This document shows positions 8,307 to 17,929 of a stretch of DNA of 64,000 nucleotides, in pieces. The notes beneath the pieces were generated by a model. That model was not told the origin of the DNA. It made no database searches and saw only the letters and a program-made list of their open reading frames with translations. This DNA is from Algibacter miyuki (lineage in GTDB: Bacteria > Bacteroidota > Bacteroidia > Flavobacteriales > Flavobacteriaceae). A program made the position numbers and the translations under genes. Numbering within the stretch: position 1 is the stretch's first letter; the number at the start of each line of letters is the position of its first letter. The DNA lies in assembly GCF_042427745.1 (NCBI RefSeq), contig NZ_JBHMFA010000005.1; one strand, 5' to 3'.

Positions 8307-8709
8307 TTAGAAGAAAAAAATTAACATATTCTTACTAAAAGTAATATTTATCTTCATATATTACACCTAGATTTATTATTCACTTCTCTAAGGCAATAAT
8401 AAACTGTGTAAACCAATCATTTAACCAACTAAAAAACAGAGTCATACAATAAACAAAAAAGGCATTCGTTTTTTCATTTTAACACCATGCTTTTTAAAAA
8501 TTTAACCTAAATTCTCAATACTTTAATACCATTTTCTAGTTTTTCAATTCTTCAAAAAACATTATACCCTTAGGAATTCTGTTTTTTTTATAATATTACG
8601 CTTAAATGGAAATAGTGAGAATATCAAATTAAAATTTCATAGTCAAATTCCTTTTTTTAGTTAATAATTATACAGCTCTTAATTACGCTGTAGTTCCTAA
8701 ACATAGCTC
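8307..8709. other. Non-coding AT-rich intergenic region
   Basis: 403 bases between the antiporter and the histidine kinase. No ORF with protein-like sequence, no clear terminator, no TAnnTTTG box and no repeat was recognised; it presumably holds the kinase promoter. Confidence 0.5.
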
Positions 8710-9945
8710 ATGACTCAACCTCTCCTTTCTTACAGCGAATTAAAAAAGCAAAATGAAGCTCTAAAAAAAGAGAATGAGCGCTTAAAATTAGACCTCGTTA
8801 AAAATACAAACGAAAGAAAACGAGCTGAAATAAAAACAGAAAAAGCTCATAGCGAAATTAAACAGTTTAAGTTTGCTTTAGATAATTTAGACACTTACGT
8901 CTACATAAAAAACACAAAATCCCAGTATTTATACGCCAATAAAAAAACCCTAAAATTATTTAATTGCACTATTGAAGATTTATCAAACCTTAATGACTCC
9001 AATTTTTTCCCTCCTAAAACTTACAAGCAACTCCTAGAAATAGAACGGGATATTTTAGAACATGGACACAGCACATCAAACCAGGTAGAATCTACAGATA
9101 ATAGTGGTAACAGGGTTGTATATTGGGATATTAAAACGCCTATCTTCGATAAAAAAGACCCCAGTAAAATTGAGAGTATTTGTGGTATTTCAACAGATAT
9201 TACAGAACGTATAAAGGTTGAAGAAACCCTTAAAGCAACGGCCTTGCAGTTGAAAGAACTCAACACCACTAAAGATAAATTATTTTCAGTTTTGGCCCAT
9301 GATTTAAGAGGCCCATTCTATCACATGATTGGTGTTTCAGAACTACTTCTCAATAATAACACAGATGAAACTGAAACAGAAACTTTTATTAAAATAATAA
9401 ATTCTTCTGCGAAAAACACACTTAATTTACTCGATAATCTATTAAGTTGGGCACAATCGCAAACCGGAGAACTTCGTATTAAATTAGAGAAAATATCTTT
9501 ATCTCAACTTATTTTTGACACCTTAGAATTTCAAAAGGCACCTGCTAGTGCAAAAAATATAAGTTTAGCATGGAATCCCATAGAAAATTACTCCATTCTT
9601 ACTGATCAAAATATTTTTAAAACAATTTTGCGCAACCTGATATCTAACGCCGTGAAATTCACAAATTCAGGAGGGCAAATTACTATAACCACTACCATGA
9701 ATCAAAACGAATTGCAAGTAACTGTTACCGACAATGGCGTTGGTATGAATAAAACTAGGATACAAAGCCTTTTTAACCTCTCTACAAACACTACAGCAAG
9801 AGGCACTAATAAAGAACAAGGTTCGGGCTTAGGTCTCATTCTTTGTCAAGACTTAATAAATAAATTAAACGGTAAAATTTGGGCTGAAAGTCAAGAAGCA
9901 AAAGGAAGCTCCTTTAAATTCACTATTCCTGTAAATGCTTCTTAA
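8710..9945 (+). CDS. PAS-domain sensor histidine kinase
   Basis: 411 residues and no membrane segment. Residues 8-55 are a charged coiled coil, 50-165 a PAS/PAC domain (DNLDTYVYIKNTKSQYLYAN; PAC end GISTDITERIK), 175-255 the HisKA dimerisation domain with the phospho-acceptor H197 in SVLAHDLRGP, and 290-411 the ATPase with N box NLISNAVKFT, G1 DNGVGM and G2 GSGLGL. It is therefore a complete cytosolic kinase that autophosphorylates in response to an unknown PAS-detected signal. No response regulator lies next to it, so its partner is encoded elsewhere. A 164-base gap separates it from the DUF3124 lipoprotein gene that follows, which need not be co-transcribed. Confidence 0.9.
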   Translation: MTQPLLSYSELKKQNEALKKENERLKLDLVKNTNERKRAEIKTEKAHSEIKQFKFALDNLDTYVYIKNTKSQYLYANKKTLKLFNCTIEDLSNLNDSNFFPPKTYKQLLEIERDILEHGHSTSNQVESTDNSGNRVVYWDIKTPIFDKKDPSKIESICGISTDITERIKVEETLKATALQLKELNTTKDKLFSVLAHDLRGPFYHMIGVSELLLNNNTDETETETFIKIINSSAKNTLNLLDNLLSWAQSQTGELRIKLEKISLSQLIFDTLEFQKAPASAKNISLAWNPIENYSILTDQNIFKTILRNLISNAVKFTNSGGQITITTTMNQNELQVTVTDNGVGMNKTRIQSLFNLSTNTTARGTNKEQGSGLGLILCQDLINKLNGKIWAESQEAKGSSFKFTIPVNAS

Positions 9946-10118
9946 AAATTAAAACGTTTTCTACCTAAATAAAAAATAATAACAGTCTGAAAACTGTAAA
10001 TCAATCAACTAACCTTATTTATGACTTACGAAAGCTTCAGTAAATTTCTATCTGTGCTTTATTTACTAACTTTAGTGCTTAATCGAGTAACTAATCACAC
10101 TCAAAAACGTTGATTATA

Positions 10119-10679
10119 ATGAAAAACGGTATTAAAATATTAATCTTTTCTCTTATGGCACTAACCTTAAGTGCTTGTTTTGAAAAAAACCCAAATTTAA
10201 ACCCGTCTGGTGAAGATGAATTAAAATCTTTAGAGGTTAAAACCGTTTTAGATAAAAATCAGATTCATTTTAAAGACTTGATTTACGTACCAATATATTC
10301 TGATATTTACATTGACACCAACAACCAAAAACATTTACTAACAGCAACATTAAGCATTAGAAACACCAGTTTTAATGATACCATTTACATATCTAAAATT
10401 GATTATTATAACACAGAAGGGCAGCTAGTAAGACATTATATTGAGCGTACCATTAGCATAAACCCAATGGGCACGGTCAATTATGTTATTGAAAAAGAAG
10501 ACAACAGTGGCGGATCGGGCGCTAATTTTATTGTTGAATTAAGTGCTAAAAATGCCGAAATAAAACCTTTAATTCAAGCCATTATGATTGGGCAATTTAG
10601 CAATAAAAGTTTTTCTTTTTCAACTGATGGATATTCTATTAAAAAGGAAAAGTCTTTAGAAAAAATGGTGCATCATTAA
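10119..10679 (+). CDS. DUF3124 lipoprotein
   Basis: 186 residues from the ATG at 10119; an upstream in-frame TTG would only add three residues before the signal peptide. The N-terminus is a lipoprotein signal with lipobox LSAC, so the mature protein is anchored by that cysteine. The body matches the DUF3124 pattern: IYVPIYSDIY, LTATLSIRNTSFNDTI, DYYNTEGQLVRHYIE and the hallmark SGGSGANFIVE before AVMIG-like AIMIGQFS. The biochemical role of DUF3124 is unknown; the fold looks like a beta-sandwich exposed in the periplasm or at the cell surface. It follows the PAS kinase but has a 170-base gap of its own, so co-regulation is not certain. Confidence 0.85.
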   Translation: MKNGIKILIFSLMALTLSACFEKNPNLNPSGEDELKSLEVKTVLDKNQIHFKDLIYVPIYSDIYIDTNNQKHLLTATLSIRNTSFNDTIYISKIDYYNTEGQLVRHYIERTISINPMGTVNYVIEKEDNSGGSGANFIVELSAKNAEIKPLIQAIMIGQFSNKSFSFSTDGYSIKKEKSLEKMVHH

Positions 10680-10775
10680 AAGACTACCGAGAACAGTTTC
10701 CTTATTTTTTTTGATACTGCTACAAGTTGGACAATTTACTCCATTACTTCTCTTAAAATATCGAAATTTCCTAAA

Positions 10776-10928
10776 CTAATTATTTTCTAAAATATCAATT
10801 CCACTAATTTCTCCTGTTCCGTTAATTCTAGTATCATCTTTTAAAATAAGTATTGCTTTCCCTTTTTGACCTTAAGTTAAACTGGAAAGTACAATTACAA
10901 ATATCACAAAGATTTGATTCCTCTTTAT
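10776..10928 (-). pseudogene. Decayed gene for a small secreted peptide
   Basis: In one reverse frame the codons from 10928 read I-K-R-N-Q-I-F-V-I-F-V-I-V-L-S-S-L-T, a good signal peptide, then a TAA (10874-10872), then GQKGKAILILKDDTRINGTG and on to a natural TAG at 10776. The initiator would be ATA instead of ATG, and the internal TAA could derive from CAA. One lost start and one nonsense codon in an otherwise protein-like frame suggest recent decay. It lies just downstream of sppA. The original function is unknown; chance similarity to a signal peptide is possible because the region is AT-rich. Confidence 0.4.
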
Positions 10929-10944
10929 TTTGTTCCTACTGAAA

Positions 10945-12708
10945 CTACCTAATATCAATACTATAAGGGAACATCAACTGAATCCCTTTACGTTCTGAAC
11001 GAGCTTTTACTTCCTTATAAATGTGGTATTGTGCTTCGCCCAGTTCTTCTTTCAAAATGGTTTCTTTTGCTTTTACTATACCATAATCTTGAAGCATTTT
11101 ATCAATATTCATTTCATAAATTGGCCATTCTTTAATTTTATAATCTTCAATACCGGCTGCTTCGGCTGCGTATTTTAAGGCTAAATCTAATCCGCCTAAC
11201 TCATCAACCAAACCATTGCTTAAAGCGTCTATTCCGGTCCAAACTCGTCCCTGCGCTATGGCTTTCACATCCTCTTGAGCCATACCACGACCTTCGGCTA
11301 CACGACTTGTAAACAATTCGTAAATATCAATAATACCTTCTTTTATAAAACCATGTTGCGCATCGGTCATTTCTTCAAAAAAGCTAAAATCAATAGCGTT
11401 TTTGTTAGTAACTACTTGTTCGGCATTAATACCCCAATTATCAGCTAAACCTTTAGCATTTGGCAACATACCAAAAACACCTATACTACCTGTAATAGTA
11501 GTTGGTTCAGCTATAATTTTATCAGCATTACAAGCAATATAATATCCTCCAGAAGCGGCTAAGTTACCCATAGAAACAATCACAGGTTTCACTTTTTTTG
11601 TAAGTTCTATTTCACGCCAAATTAACTCACTTGCTAAAGCACTTCCACCAGGCGAATTAATACGCAAAACCACTGCCTTTACTCTATCATCCTCTCTAGC
11701 TTTTTTAAGCGATGCATTCATAGTAATTTGCCCTACTTTGTCCATATCACCTTCACCATAAATAATTTCACCTTCAGCATAGATTATGGCAATTTTATTT
11801 TGACTCGTTTTCAATTTTAATTTATCTGCTGTATAAATAGCATAATCTTCTATAGAAATAGTTTTCAATTTTTTATCGGCAGCAACGCCAAGCGCACTTT
11901 TTAAACTGTTTACATACTCATCATGATATGCAACTTTATCTACTAACTTAGATGATTTTGCTAAAGTTGCTGTACGTGCTAAGAGACTATCGGCAATTGT
12001 GTTTAATCTATCAACATTAATCATTCTACTTTTAGAGATATCTTCTTTCATTTCTCCCCAAATAGAATTTAAATACACCAAAATTTGCTCACGGTTATTA
12101 TCGCTCATTTCATTTTCTAAAAAAGGCTCTACAGCACTTTTGTATTTCCCAAAGCGCACCACTTGCATTTTAACCCCCGATTTTTCTTGAAAGTCTTTAA
12201 AGTATAATTGTTCAGAGTATAATCCTTTAAATTCCATCATCCCTGCAGGATTCATAAAAATAGTATCAGCCACCGAACTTAAATAATAATCTTTTTGTGT
12301 GTAAATATCAGCGTAAGCCACTATAAACTTACCCGATTCTTTGAATTTTAAAAGCGCATTTCTAATGGCCTTTGTTTGCGAAATACCCGCATTTATAAAA
12401 TTATTATCTATAGAAATTCCTTTAATTTTACTATCGGTAGCAGCATAATTTATACCATCAATAATATTAAAAAGCCCATTTTTTTCTTCTTCATTTAAAA
12501 ACGGATATTCAGCAAATTCAATTTTACCGGCATAATCTTTAATAGGAAAATCAAGTTTCAATTCTAATACTGAATTATCTTTTACCTGCACTATATCACC
12601 ACCACTAGGCCCTAAAAGGGCGCCTAAAATAATTAAACCTAAAAAAGAAAGGATGCAGAATACAATAATTCCGGTTACCGTAGAAAATACGCGTTGTATA
12701 AAATTCAT
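10945..12708 (-). CDS. sppA: Signal peptide peptidase SppA, 67K type
   Basis: 587 residues, the length of the long two-domain SppA of E. coli rather than the short 36K form. One N-terminal transmembrane anchor (residues about 10-32) is followed by two ClpP/crotonase-like repeats. The general base lysine is K190 in FGKYKSAVEPF in the N-domain, and the nucleophile serine is S386 in MGNLAASGGYYIAC in the C-domain; both are needed because the active site forms between repeats. LRINSPGGSALASE is the oxyanion segment. It degrades cleaved signal peptides in the inner membrane. The gene is alone; upstream on the same strand, menE ends with its own terminator. Confidence 0.93.
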   Translation of the reverse strand: MNFIQRVFSTVTGIIVFCILSFLGLIILGALLGPSGGDIVQVKDNSVLELKLDFPIKDYAGKIEFAEYPFLNEEEKNGLFNIIDGINYAATDSKIKGISIDNNFINAGISQTKAIRNALLKFKESGKFIVAYADIYTQKDYYLSSVADTIFMNPAGMMEFKGLYSEQLYFKDFQEKSGVKMQVVRFGKYKSAVEPFLENEMSDNNREQILVYLNSIWGEMKEDISKSRMINVDRLNTIADSLLARTATLAKSSKLVDKVAYHDEYVNSLKSALGVAADKKLKTISIEDYAIYTADKLKLKTSQNKIAIIYAEGEIIYGEGDMDKVGQITMNASLKKAREDDRVKAVVLRINSPGGSALASELIWREIELTKKVKPVIVSMGNLAASGGYYIACNADKIIAEPTTITGSIGVFGMLPNAKGLADNWGINAEQVVTNKNAIDFSFFEEMTDAQHGFIKEGIIDIYELFTSRVAEGRGMAQEDVKAIAQGRVWTGIDALSNGLVDELGGLDLALKYAAEAAGIEDYKIKEWPIYEMNIDKMLQDYGIVKAKETILKEELGEAQYHIYKEVKARSERKGIQLMFPYSIDIR

Positions 12709-12833
12709 AATGTTGTTTTTGTATTGGTATAAAAAAGGTTTGAGACGTTACAGTTTTACCTAAAAAAAAGTGAGTTATTTTTAAATTGAGTTGCTTTTCT
12801 ATGATTAAGACTACTTTATCATTAGAAAATCAA

Positions 12834-12872
12834 GAAAAAAATACCTGCAAAATTATAAAAACCTTGCAGGTA
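12834..12872 (-). terminator. Rho-independent terminator after menE
   Basis: Stem TACCTGCAA (12842-12850) with TTGCAGGTA (12864-12872), followed on the reverse strand by a run of eight T (A on the plus strand at 12834-12841). It lies just past the menE stop. Confidence 0.85.
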
Positions 12873-12900
12873 AAATTCAATATATTATAGCTACTTGTTT

Positions 12901-13971
12901 TTAAAAAGTAACTTGTTCTAAAGTGTTTTTACGGTGAATTTTTCCCGATGCTGTATTAATAAATTTACTAACCGCATAAATTGCTTTTGGCTTTTCATAT
13001 TTATCTAGCCCGTCAAAAAGAGACGTATCGATATTATTATCATTGCCTTCAACAATTAAAATCGCTTTTTCGCCTAAAGTATCATCAGGAATAGATGTTA
13101 TAAAAAATTGTTGTTTTATTTTAGTTTGAAGTTTCTCTTCGATAACCTCAGGGTATAACTTAATACCTCCTGAATTTATCACATTATCAAAGCGCCCTAA
13201 CCACTCAAAACTACTGCTAGAATGTAGCTTTACAATATCGTTAGTTACAATTTTTTCATCTAAAAGATCTGGTGCATCAATAACCAAACAATCTCTGTCA
13301 TCTTGAGAAACTGTAATGTTTGGCAAGGTTTTAAAATAAGTATCCGATTCTGAATTGGTGAAATTATTGATTTTTTTAATAGCAATATGCGACACCGTTT
13401 CGGTCATTCCATAGGTTTCATAAACATTTGGCTTCTTATCTTGGATAAGTGCTTTAATACTTTCTGAAACACGTCCGCCACCAACAATTACCGTTTTTAT
13501 TTTGTTGAAATACTTTGCGAAATTTTTAAGCTGCATTGGTGTAAAGGCACAAAACTCGTAATCTTTTTCATAATCGATTCTTGGCAAAGCCGATGGCTCA
13601 ACCATATCGAGTTCTAAACCTAAAACAATAGCGCGAACCATCATCATTTTACCTGCAATAAAGTTCGATGGTAAACAATGTAATACTTTTTTACCTGGTG
13701 TTAAATTGAAAAAATCTCCTGTGGCAATAGCAGATTTCACCATGGCGTCTTTTTTAATTTTTATAACCTTAGGCTTTCCTGTAGATCCCGAAGTATGCAC
13801 TTTTACATAATCATGCCTATCTAGCCAATCGAGTAAAAAATTACCCAATTCCTGTTCGTAAGGCTCGCCTTCTTTTACAAAACTATACGCCACTTCCATT
13901 AAATCTTCGTGCGAATAGTACATGTTGTTTAACTTAAACTTTAAATGTACTTTAGTGTAATCTGGTATCAT
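12901..13971 (-). CDS. menE: o-Succinylbenzoate-CoA ligase (MenE)
   Basis: 356 residues of the acyl-adenylating (ANL) superfamily, shorter than E. coli MenE (about 450) but normal for Bacteroidota. Motifs in order: phosphate loop VHTSGSTGKPKVIKI (near 58), YETYGMTETVSHIAIK (near 187), the aspartate block WLGRFDNVINSGGIKLYPEVIE (near 254) and the C-terminal catalytic lysine in ASGKIHRKN. It activates o-succinylbenzoate with ATP and CoA in menaquinone synthesis. It is last in the cluster menB-menA-hydrolase-menC-CPBP-menE, starting 2 bases after the CPBP gene, which confirms the assignment over other CoA ligases. Confidence 0.92.
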   Translation of the reverse strand: MIPDYTKVHLKFKLNNMYYSHEDLMEVAYSFVKEGEPYEQELGNFLLDWLDRHDYVKVHTSGSTGKPKVIKIKKDAMVKSAIATGDFFNLTPGKKVLHCLPSNFIAGKMMMVRAIVLGLELDMVEPSALPRIDYEKDYEFCAFTPMQLKNFAKYFNKIKTVIVGGGRVSESIKALIQDKKPNVYETYGMTETVSHIAIKKINNFTNSESDTYFKTLPNITVSQDDRDCLVIDAPDLLDEKIVTNDIVKLHSSSSFEWLGRFDNVINSGGIKLYPEVIEEKLQTKIKQQFFITSIPDDTLGEKAILIVEGNDNNIDTSLFDGLDKYEKPKAIYAVSKFINTASGKIHRKNTLEQVTF

Positions 13972-13973
13972 AT

Positions 13974-14930
13974 TTAGTTTATTATTTTATAGTCTTCTTT
14001 TGGTGGTTCAACAACGTTCCCGGTAAGTTTATCTTTCCAACTATGCCATTTATATTTCTTCGAAAGAATTAATAATAATAGTGGAAATATCACAAAAACA
14101 GGAACAAATATTTCGCCAATCATCATACCTTCCGGATCCGACATATCTTTTAAAATAGAATCGGTTTGAAAGGCTGTCCAATCGGCAGTTACTAACAACG
14201 CGGTAAATAGATTATTGGCAGCATGAAAGCCTAAAGCCAGCTCTAAACCTTCGTCCATTAAGGTTAAAATACCTAGAAACAATCCGGTACCAATATAATA
14301 AACCATTATTACAGGACCTAATTTTTCGACCTCCGGATTGGCAATATGCATAAGTCCAAATCCAATCGAAGTGATTAAAAGTGGCGCCCATTTATTTTTA
14401 AAGATCACTCCAATACCTTGCATTAAATAACCTCTAAAAAAGTACTCTTCGAAACTCGTTTGAATAGGAATAAGTAAGATGGCTATAACCGCAAGGATTA
14501 AAAATGGTTTTAATTTGAAATTGATTTCATAGTTTTCTGGTGCAAAAAAGAAATAATCTAAAAGCACAAAACTTGAAGAAATAGTACCCCAAATAAAAAA
14601 CACAAACCAAAAACGTTTCCAATCTATCTTTTTTCGTGTGGTTGTCAATTTTAGAAAAGACAGTTTGTGCAGTATTTTAGCTGAAAAAATCACGCCAAAT
14701 AAACCCACAGCAAAAGATACAAGCATTAAAAACAAAAACATATTACTACCCAATATGGCAATCATATCTGGGATTCCTGTCGGTATATCTCCCGACTCAG
14801 CAACATGAATTCCTACAGCGAAAAGCAAAGGCACCATACCTACAATTTGCCAAGCAATAAATATCATTATTGATCCAACAATATATCGCCACCAATCGTG
14901 TAAACCTTCAAAGGCCTGTTCTATATACAT
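13974..14930 (-). CDS. CPBP family intramembrane glutamic endopeptidase
   Basis: 318 residues with about eight transmembrane helices. The ABI/CPBP signature is present: motif 1 FEEYFFRGYLMQG (EExxxR, near residue 162), motif 2 SIGFGLMHIANPE (FxxxH) and motif 3 LGFHAANNLF (HxxxN). These residues form the active site of Rce1-type glutamate proteases, which cleave membrane proteins or prenylated substrates. The gene sits between menC and menE with 2-base gaps, so it is translated together with the menaquinone enzymes. Its target is unknown; a link to the prenylated product or to MenA is only an inference from position. Confidence 0.9.
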   Translation of the reverse strand: MYIEQAFEGLHDWWRYIVGSIMIFIAWQIVGMVPLLFAVGIHVAESGDIPTGIPDMIAILGSNMFLFLMLVSFAVGLFGVIFSAKILHKLSFLKLTTTRKKIDWKRFWFVFFIWGTISSSFVLLDYFFFAPENYEINFKLKPFLILAVIAILLIPIQTSFEEYFFRGYLMQGIGVIFKNKWAPLLITSIGFGLMHIANPEVEKLGPVIMVYYIGTGLFLGILTLMDEGLELALGFHAANNLFTALLVTADWTAFQTDSILKDMSDPEGMMIGEIFVPVFVIFPLLLLILSKKYKWHSWKDKLTGNVVEPPKEDYKIIN

Positions 14931-14932
14931 AC

Positions 14933-15973
14933 TTATAAATTAAATGTCCAAGATTCTAAATTACTATACTGCAATGTACCATTTTTAACTAAAAGCGGTG
15001 ACATAAAATTATTCGAAAATAAACTTCCCGTACCTAATCCTTGTGGCAATTTACTCTTTTTAGAATACGTGTATTGTGCAATACCATTAAGCCCCACATT
15101 ACTCTCTAGTGCACTGGTAATCCACCAGCCAATGTTTTGTTTTTCGGCTAAATTTATCCAGCTATCGCTACCACCAAATCCACCAACTAAACTAGGTTTT
15201 AAAATAATATATTGCGGTTTTATAGCCTCTAATAAGGCTTTCTTTTTTTCTTCTGAAAACACTCCAATAAGTTCTTCGTCTAAAGCAATAGGCAATGGTG
15301 TGGCTTCGCAAAGTGCTGCCATATCATTAATTTGTCCTTGTTTTATAGGCTGTTCTATGGAATGCAAATCGAAATCGGATAAAATTTTCAGTTTTTCTAA
15401 AGCTTCCGAAGGTTTAAATGCGCCATTAGCATCAACCCTTAATTCGATATCGCTTGCGCGGAATTGTTTCCGTATGGATTTTAATAAATCAACTTCTGTT
15501 TGAAAATTTATTGCTCCAATTTTCATTTTAATACAACTGAAACCAGCTTCAATTTTCTCTTTAATTTGCTGTTTCATGAAACTTTCCGTACCCATCCAAA
15601 TTAATCCGTTGATAGGAATGGCGGCTTCATGTCTTGTAAATTCTGAAGGGAATAAATTGAATTTATCCGAACTTTCTAAGGAGATAAAAGCCATTTCTAA
15701 ACCCATTTGAATACTAGGAAAAGCTTTTAGTTTCAACAACAAGACCTGTAATCCTAAATTGATATTTTGGCAAACCCATTGTAGTTTGGTTTCATACTCA
15801 GGACAATCATCAATGGAAAGTCCGCGAAATAAACCACATTCTCCAACGCCTTTTTTTTTGCCATCGGATAACATAATAAACCAAGTTTCCTTAGTTTTCA
15901 AAACACCACGAGAGGTGCCACTAGGTTGCTTAAAATTTAGAATATAAGGTTTATAGGTTGCCGTTATCATCAT
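14933..15973 (-). CDS. menC: o-Succinylbenzoate synthase (MenC)
   Basis: 346 residues from the ATG at 15973; an upstream ATG at 16006 would add 11 poorly conserved residues, and MITATYKPYILNFKQP resembles the usual beginning of the family. Enolase superfamily fold: capping domain up to about residue 110, then a TIM barrel with SCIKMKIG (KxK, catalytic lysines), RVDANGAF (metal D), SIEQPI (metal E), ALDEE (metal D/E) and LKPSLVGGFGG (second lysine). It dehydrates SHCHC to o-succinylbenzoate in menaquinone synthesis. A gap of over 300 bases upstream suggests its own promoter, while CPBP and menE follow immediately. Confidence 0.92.
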   Translation of the reverse strand: MMITATYKPYILNFKQPSGTSRGVLKTKETWFIMLSDGKKKGVGECGLFRGLSIDDCPEYETKLQWVCQNINLGLQVLLLKLKAFPSIQMGLEMAFISLESSDKFNLFPSEFTRHEAAIPINGLIWMGTESFMKQQIKEKIEAGFSCIKMKIGAINFQTEVDLLKSIRKQFRASDIELRVDANGAFKPSEALEKLKILSDFDLHSIEQPIKQGQINDMAALCEATPLPIALDEELIGVFSEEKKKALLEAIKPQYIILKPSLVGGFGGSDSWINLAEKQNIGWWITSALESNVGLNGIAQYTYSKKSKLPQGLGTGSLFSNNFMSPLLVKNGTLQYSNLESWTFNL

Positions 15974-16306
15974 GCTAAAATAACGATTTATTCTATGAGT
16001 AATCAAAACTTTACAGCCTAAATCTGAATAAATTATTGATTGATTAAAACTTTAATATTTAAATATTATATTGATAATAAATTCAAACAAAAACAGCAAA
16101 AATCTTCTAATATCGTATTTCTCGACGCTATGTCTCAAGCAACCGTATCGTCTTGTTTATTAAGCCAATAACTTGTTGTGTTTAATCCTTAATTATGTGG
16201 GGATTTTAATTTTCCGAAGTGATTTGTTCATTAGGTTTCAATGAAACTTAAAGCTAAAAAGTAAAAGCAACAAACTAAGTTAACCTATTTACTTTATAGA
16301 AAAACG
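15974..16306. other. Intergenic region between UPF0173 hydrolase gene and menC
   Basis: About 330 AT-rich bases within an otherwise compact cluster. No RNA gene, repeat or coding frame recognised. On the reverse strand TATTTTAG precedes menC by a few bases and is a poor promoter candidate. Confidence 0.45.
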
Positions 16307-16984
16307 CTATAATTCAATGCTCTCACCAATTTCTAAAAGCATCAAATCTTTATCCTTCTCAAAAAACATACGTTTAGCCATTTCATGGTCTATTTCAATA
16401 TAACCGAAGGTATCAAAATGATAACCCAAAACTTTATCGCATTCCACAAAGTCGCTCGCTACAATAGCATCATTAATCCCCATTGTGAAATTATCACCGA
16501 TGGGTAGAATAGCTAAGTCTAACTTCGTTTTCATCGGGATTAACTTCATGTCAAAAGTTAAAGCGGTATCTCCTGCAATATAAATTGTTTTACGTTCACC
16601 TTCAATAACAAAACCTCCTGGTTGACCACCATAAGAGCCATCAGGAAAGGACGACGTGTGGATGGCGTTTACATATTTTACATTTCCAAACTCAAAATCC
16701 CATTCGCCACCATGATTCATTGGATGTCCTTCAATACCCATCTTTTCGAAATACGCCACAATTTCAAAATTAGAAATAACAATGGCATTGGTGCGTTTAG
16801 CAATGGCTTCTACATCTAAAATATGATCTTGATGCGCATGTGTTACCATGATATAATCGGCTTCTAACGTATTAATATCAACATCAGCAGCCTTTTCATT
16901 ACCAGTAATAAAAGGATCGACAAGTATATTAATATCATCTATTTGAATGCCTAAACAGGCGTGACCGTAAAATGTGATTTTCAT
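16307..16984 (-). CDS. UPF0173 metal-dependent hydrolase (metallo-beta-lactamase fold)
   Basis: 225 residues, the normal size of UPF0173/YtkL proteins. The metallo-beta-lactamase signature VTHAHQDHILD (HxHxDH, near residue 49) provides the two-metal site, with a further histidine in NAIHTSSFPDG, an aspartate in YIAGDTALTFDM and a histidine in VLGYHFDTFGYIE. The beginning HACLGIQ...ILVDPFITGN is typical. It is a soluble hydrolase of unknown substrate. The gene lies 42 bases downstream of menA in the menaquinone cluster. The location hints at a supporting hydrolytic step, for example thioester hydrolysis, but nothing in the sequence proves this. Confidence 0.9.
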   Translation of the reverse strand: MKITFYGHACLGIQIDDINILVDPFITGNEKAADVDINTLEADYIMVTHAHQDHILDVEAIAKRTNAIVISNFEIVAYFEKMGIEGHPMNHGGEWDFEFGNVKYVNAIHTSSFPDGSYGGQPGGFVIEGERKTIYIAGDTALTFDMKLIPMKTKLDLAILPIGDNFTMGINDAIVASDFVECDKVLGYHFDTFGYIEIDHEMAKRMFFEKDKDLMLLEIGESIEL

Positions 16985-17026
16985 TAGAAATAAATTATAA
17001 AATTGAACTCTAAATTTACTGAATTT

Positions 17027-17929
17027 TTACAACAATTGTCCTAAACCCATCAAAATAGATAAAAGCACGGTTGTAAGTGCTAACTTTTTTAATTCAGGGT
17101 CAAAATGCTGTGGAATTTTAGTGTTATTTACTTTTTTAATATGAAGACATAGAGGAATAAAAGCAATAATAAAAATGAAATTAAAAGGTGAACTATAAAA
17201 CAGAATACCAAATATAATAGATAATAAAATAGCCGAAACCACAAGAATAATATGATAGGTTTTAGCTTTTTGACTACCTAATTTTAAGGCTAGTGTAATT
17301 TTGTTCGACTTAGTATCAGACTCAATATCCCGCATATTATTTAGGTTTAATACCGCTGTACTTAATAAACCAATGATTATTGCAGGTAAAACCACCACAA
17401 AATCAATAGTTTTAGCAAATAAAACATAACCGCCAATAACGCTTACCAAACCAAAAAACAGAAATACAAAAATATCACCCATGGCATTATAGCCATAAGC
17501 ATTACCGCCAACAGTGTATTTAATGGCAGCTACAATAGCTCCCACTCCAAGTGCTAGAAAAATCAAGGACAGTAAAAAATTGGCGCTTCCAAAGGCATAA
17601 AAAATGGTTAGCATAGCCAAAATTAACGAAATAACAACGTTTATTGTAATGGCCTTTTTCATTTCTTTTGGAGATATCACACCACTTTGTATAGCCCGCT
17701 CTGGCCCTATTCTATCATCGTTATCGGTGCCTTTTACGCCATCTCCATAATCGTTTGCTAAATTTGATAGTATTTGAAAACTTAAAGTCGACAAAATAGC
17801 AAACACACAAATAGCCCAATTAAAAACCCCCTGATAGGCTGCTAAAAACGAGGCTAAAATAATTCCTGAAACAGATAAAGGTAAAGTGCGCAAACGCATG
17901 GAAGAAATCCAAACTTTTGTTTTATTCAT
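17027..17929 (-). CDS. menA: 1,4-Dihydroxy-2-naphthoate polyprenyltransferase (MenA)
   Basis: 300 residues of the UbiA prenyltransferase superfamily, eight to nine transmembrane helices. The first Asp-rich motif reads NLANDYGDGVKGTDNDDR (near residue 57) and the second LNNMRDIESDTKSNK (near 195); both bind the Mg-diphosphate of the polyprenyl donor. NDYGDG...GTDNDDRIGP is diagnostic for MenA rather than UbiA. It attaches the isoprenoid tail to DHNA in the inner membrane, the membrane step of menaquinone synthesis. The start ATG (17929) directly abuts the menB stop (17930), showing co-transcription. Confidence 0.95.
   Translation of the reverse strand: MNKTKVWISSMRLRTLPLSVSGIILASFLAAYQGVFNWAICVFAILSTLSFQILSNLANDYGDGVKGTDNDDRIGPERAIQSGVISPKEMKKAITINVVISLILAMLTIFYAFGSANFLLSLIFLALGVGAIVAAIKYTVGGNAYGYNAMGDIFVFLFFGLVSVIGGYVLFAKTIDFVVVLPAIIIGLLSTAVLNLNNMRDIESDTKSNKITLALKLGSQKAKTYHIILVVSAILLSIIFGILFYSSPFNFIFIIAFIPLCLHIKKVNNTKIPQHFDPELKKLALTTVLLSILMGLGQLL

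Noticed and set aside
8307..8709. Possible small RNA gene in the gap before the PAS kinase
   Set aside because: No terminator or promoter box and no stable GC stem could be identified.
10021..10113. 30-codon ATG frame before the DUF3124 lipoprotein
   Set aside because: It could be a tiny hydrophobic peptide, but there is no promoter box, no homolog known to me, and it runs up to the start of the next gene; chance is likely.
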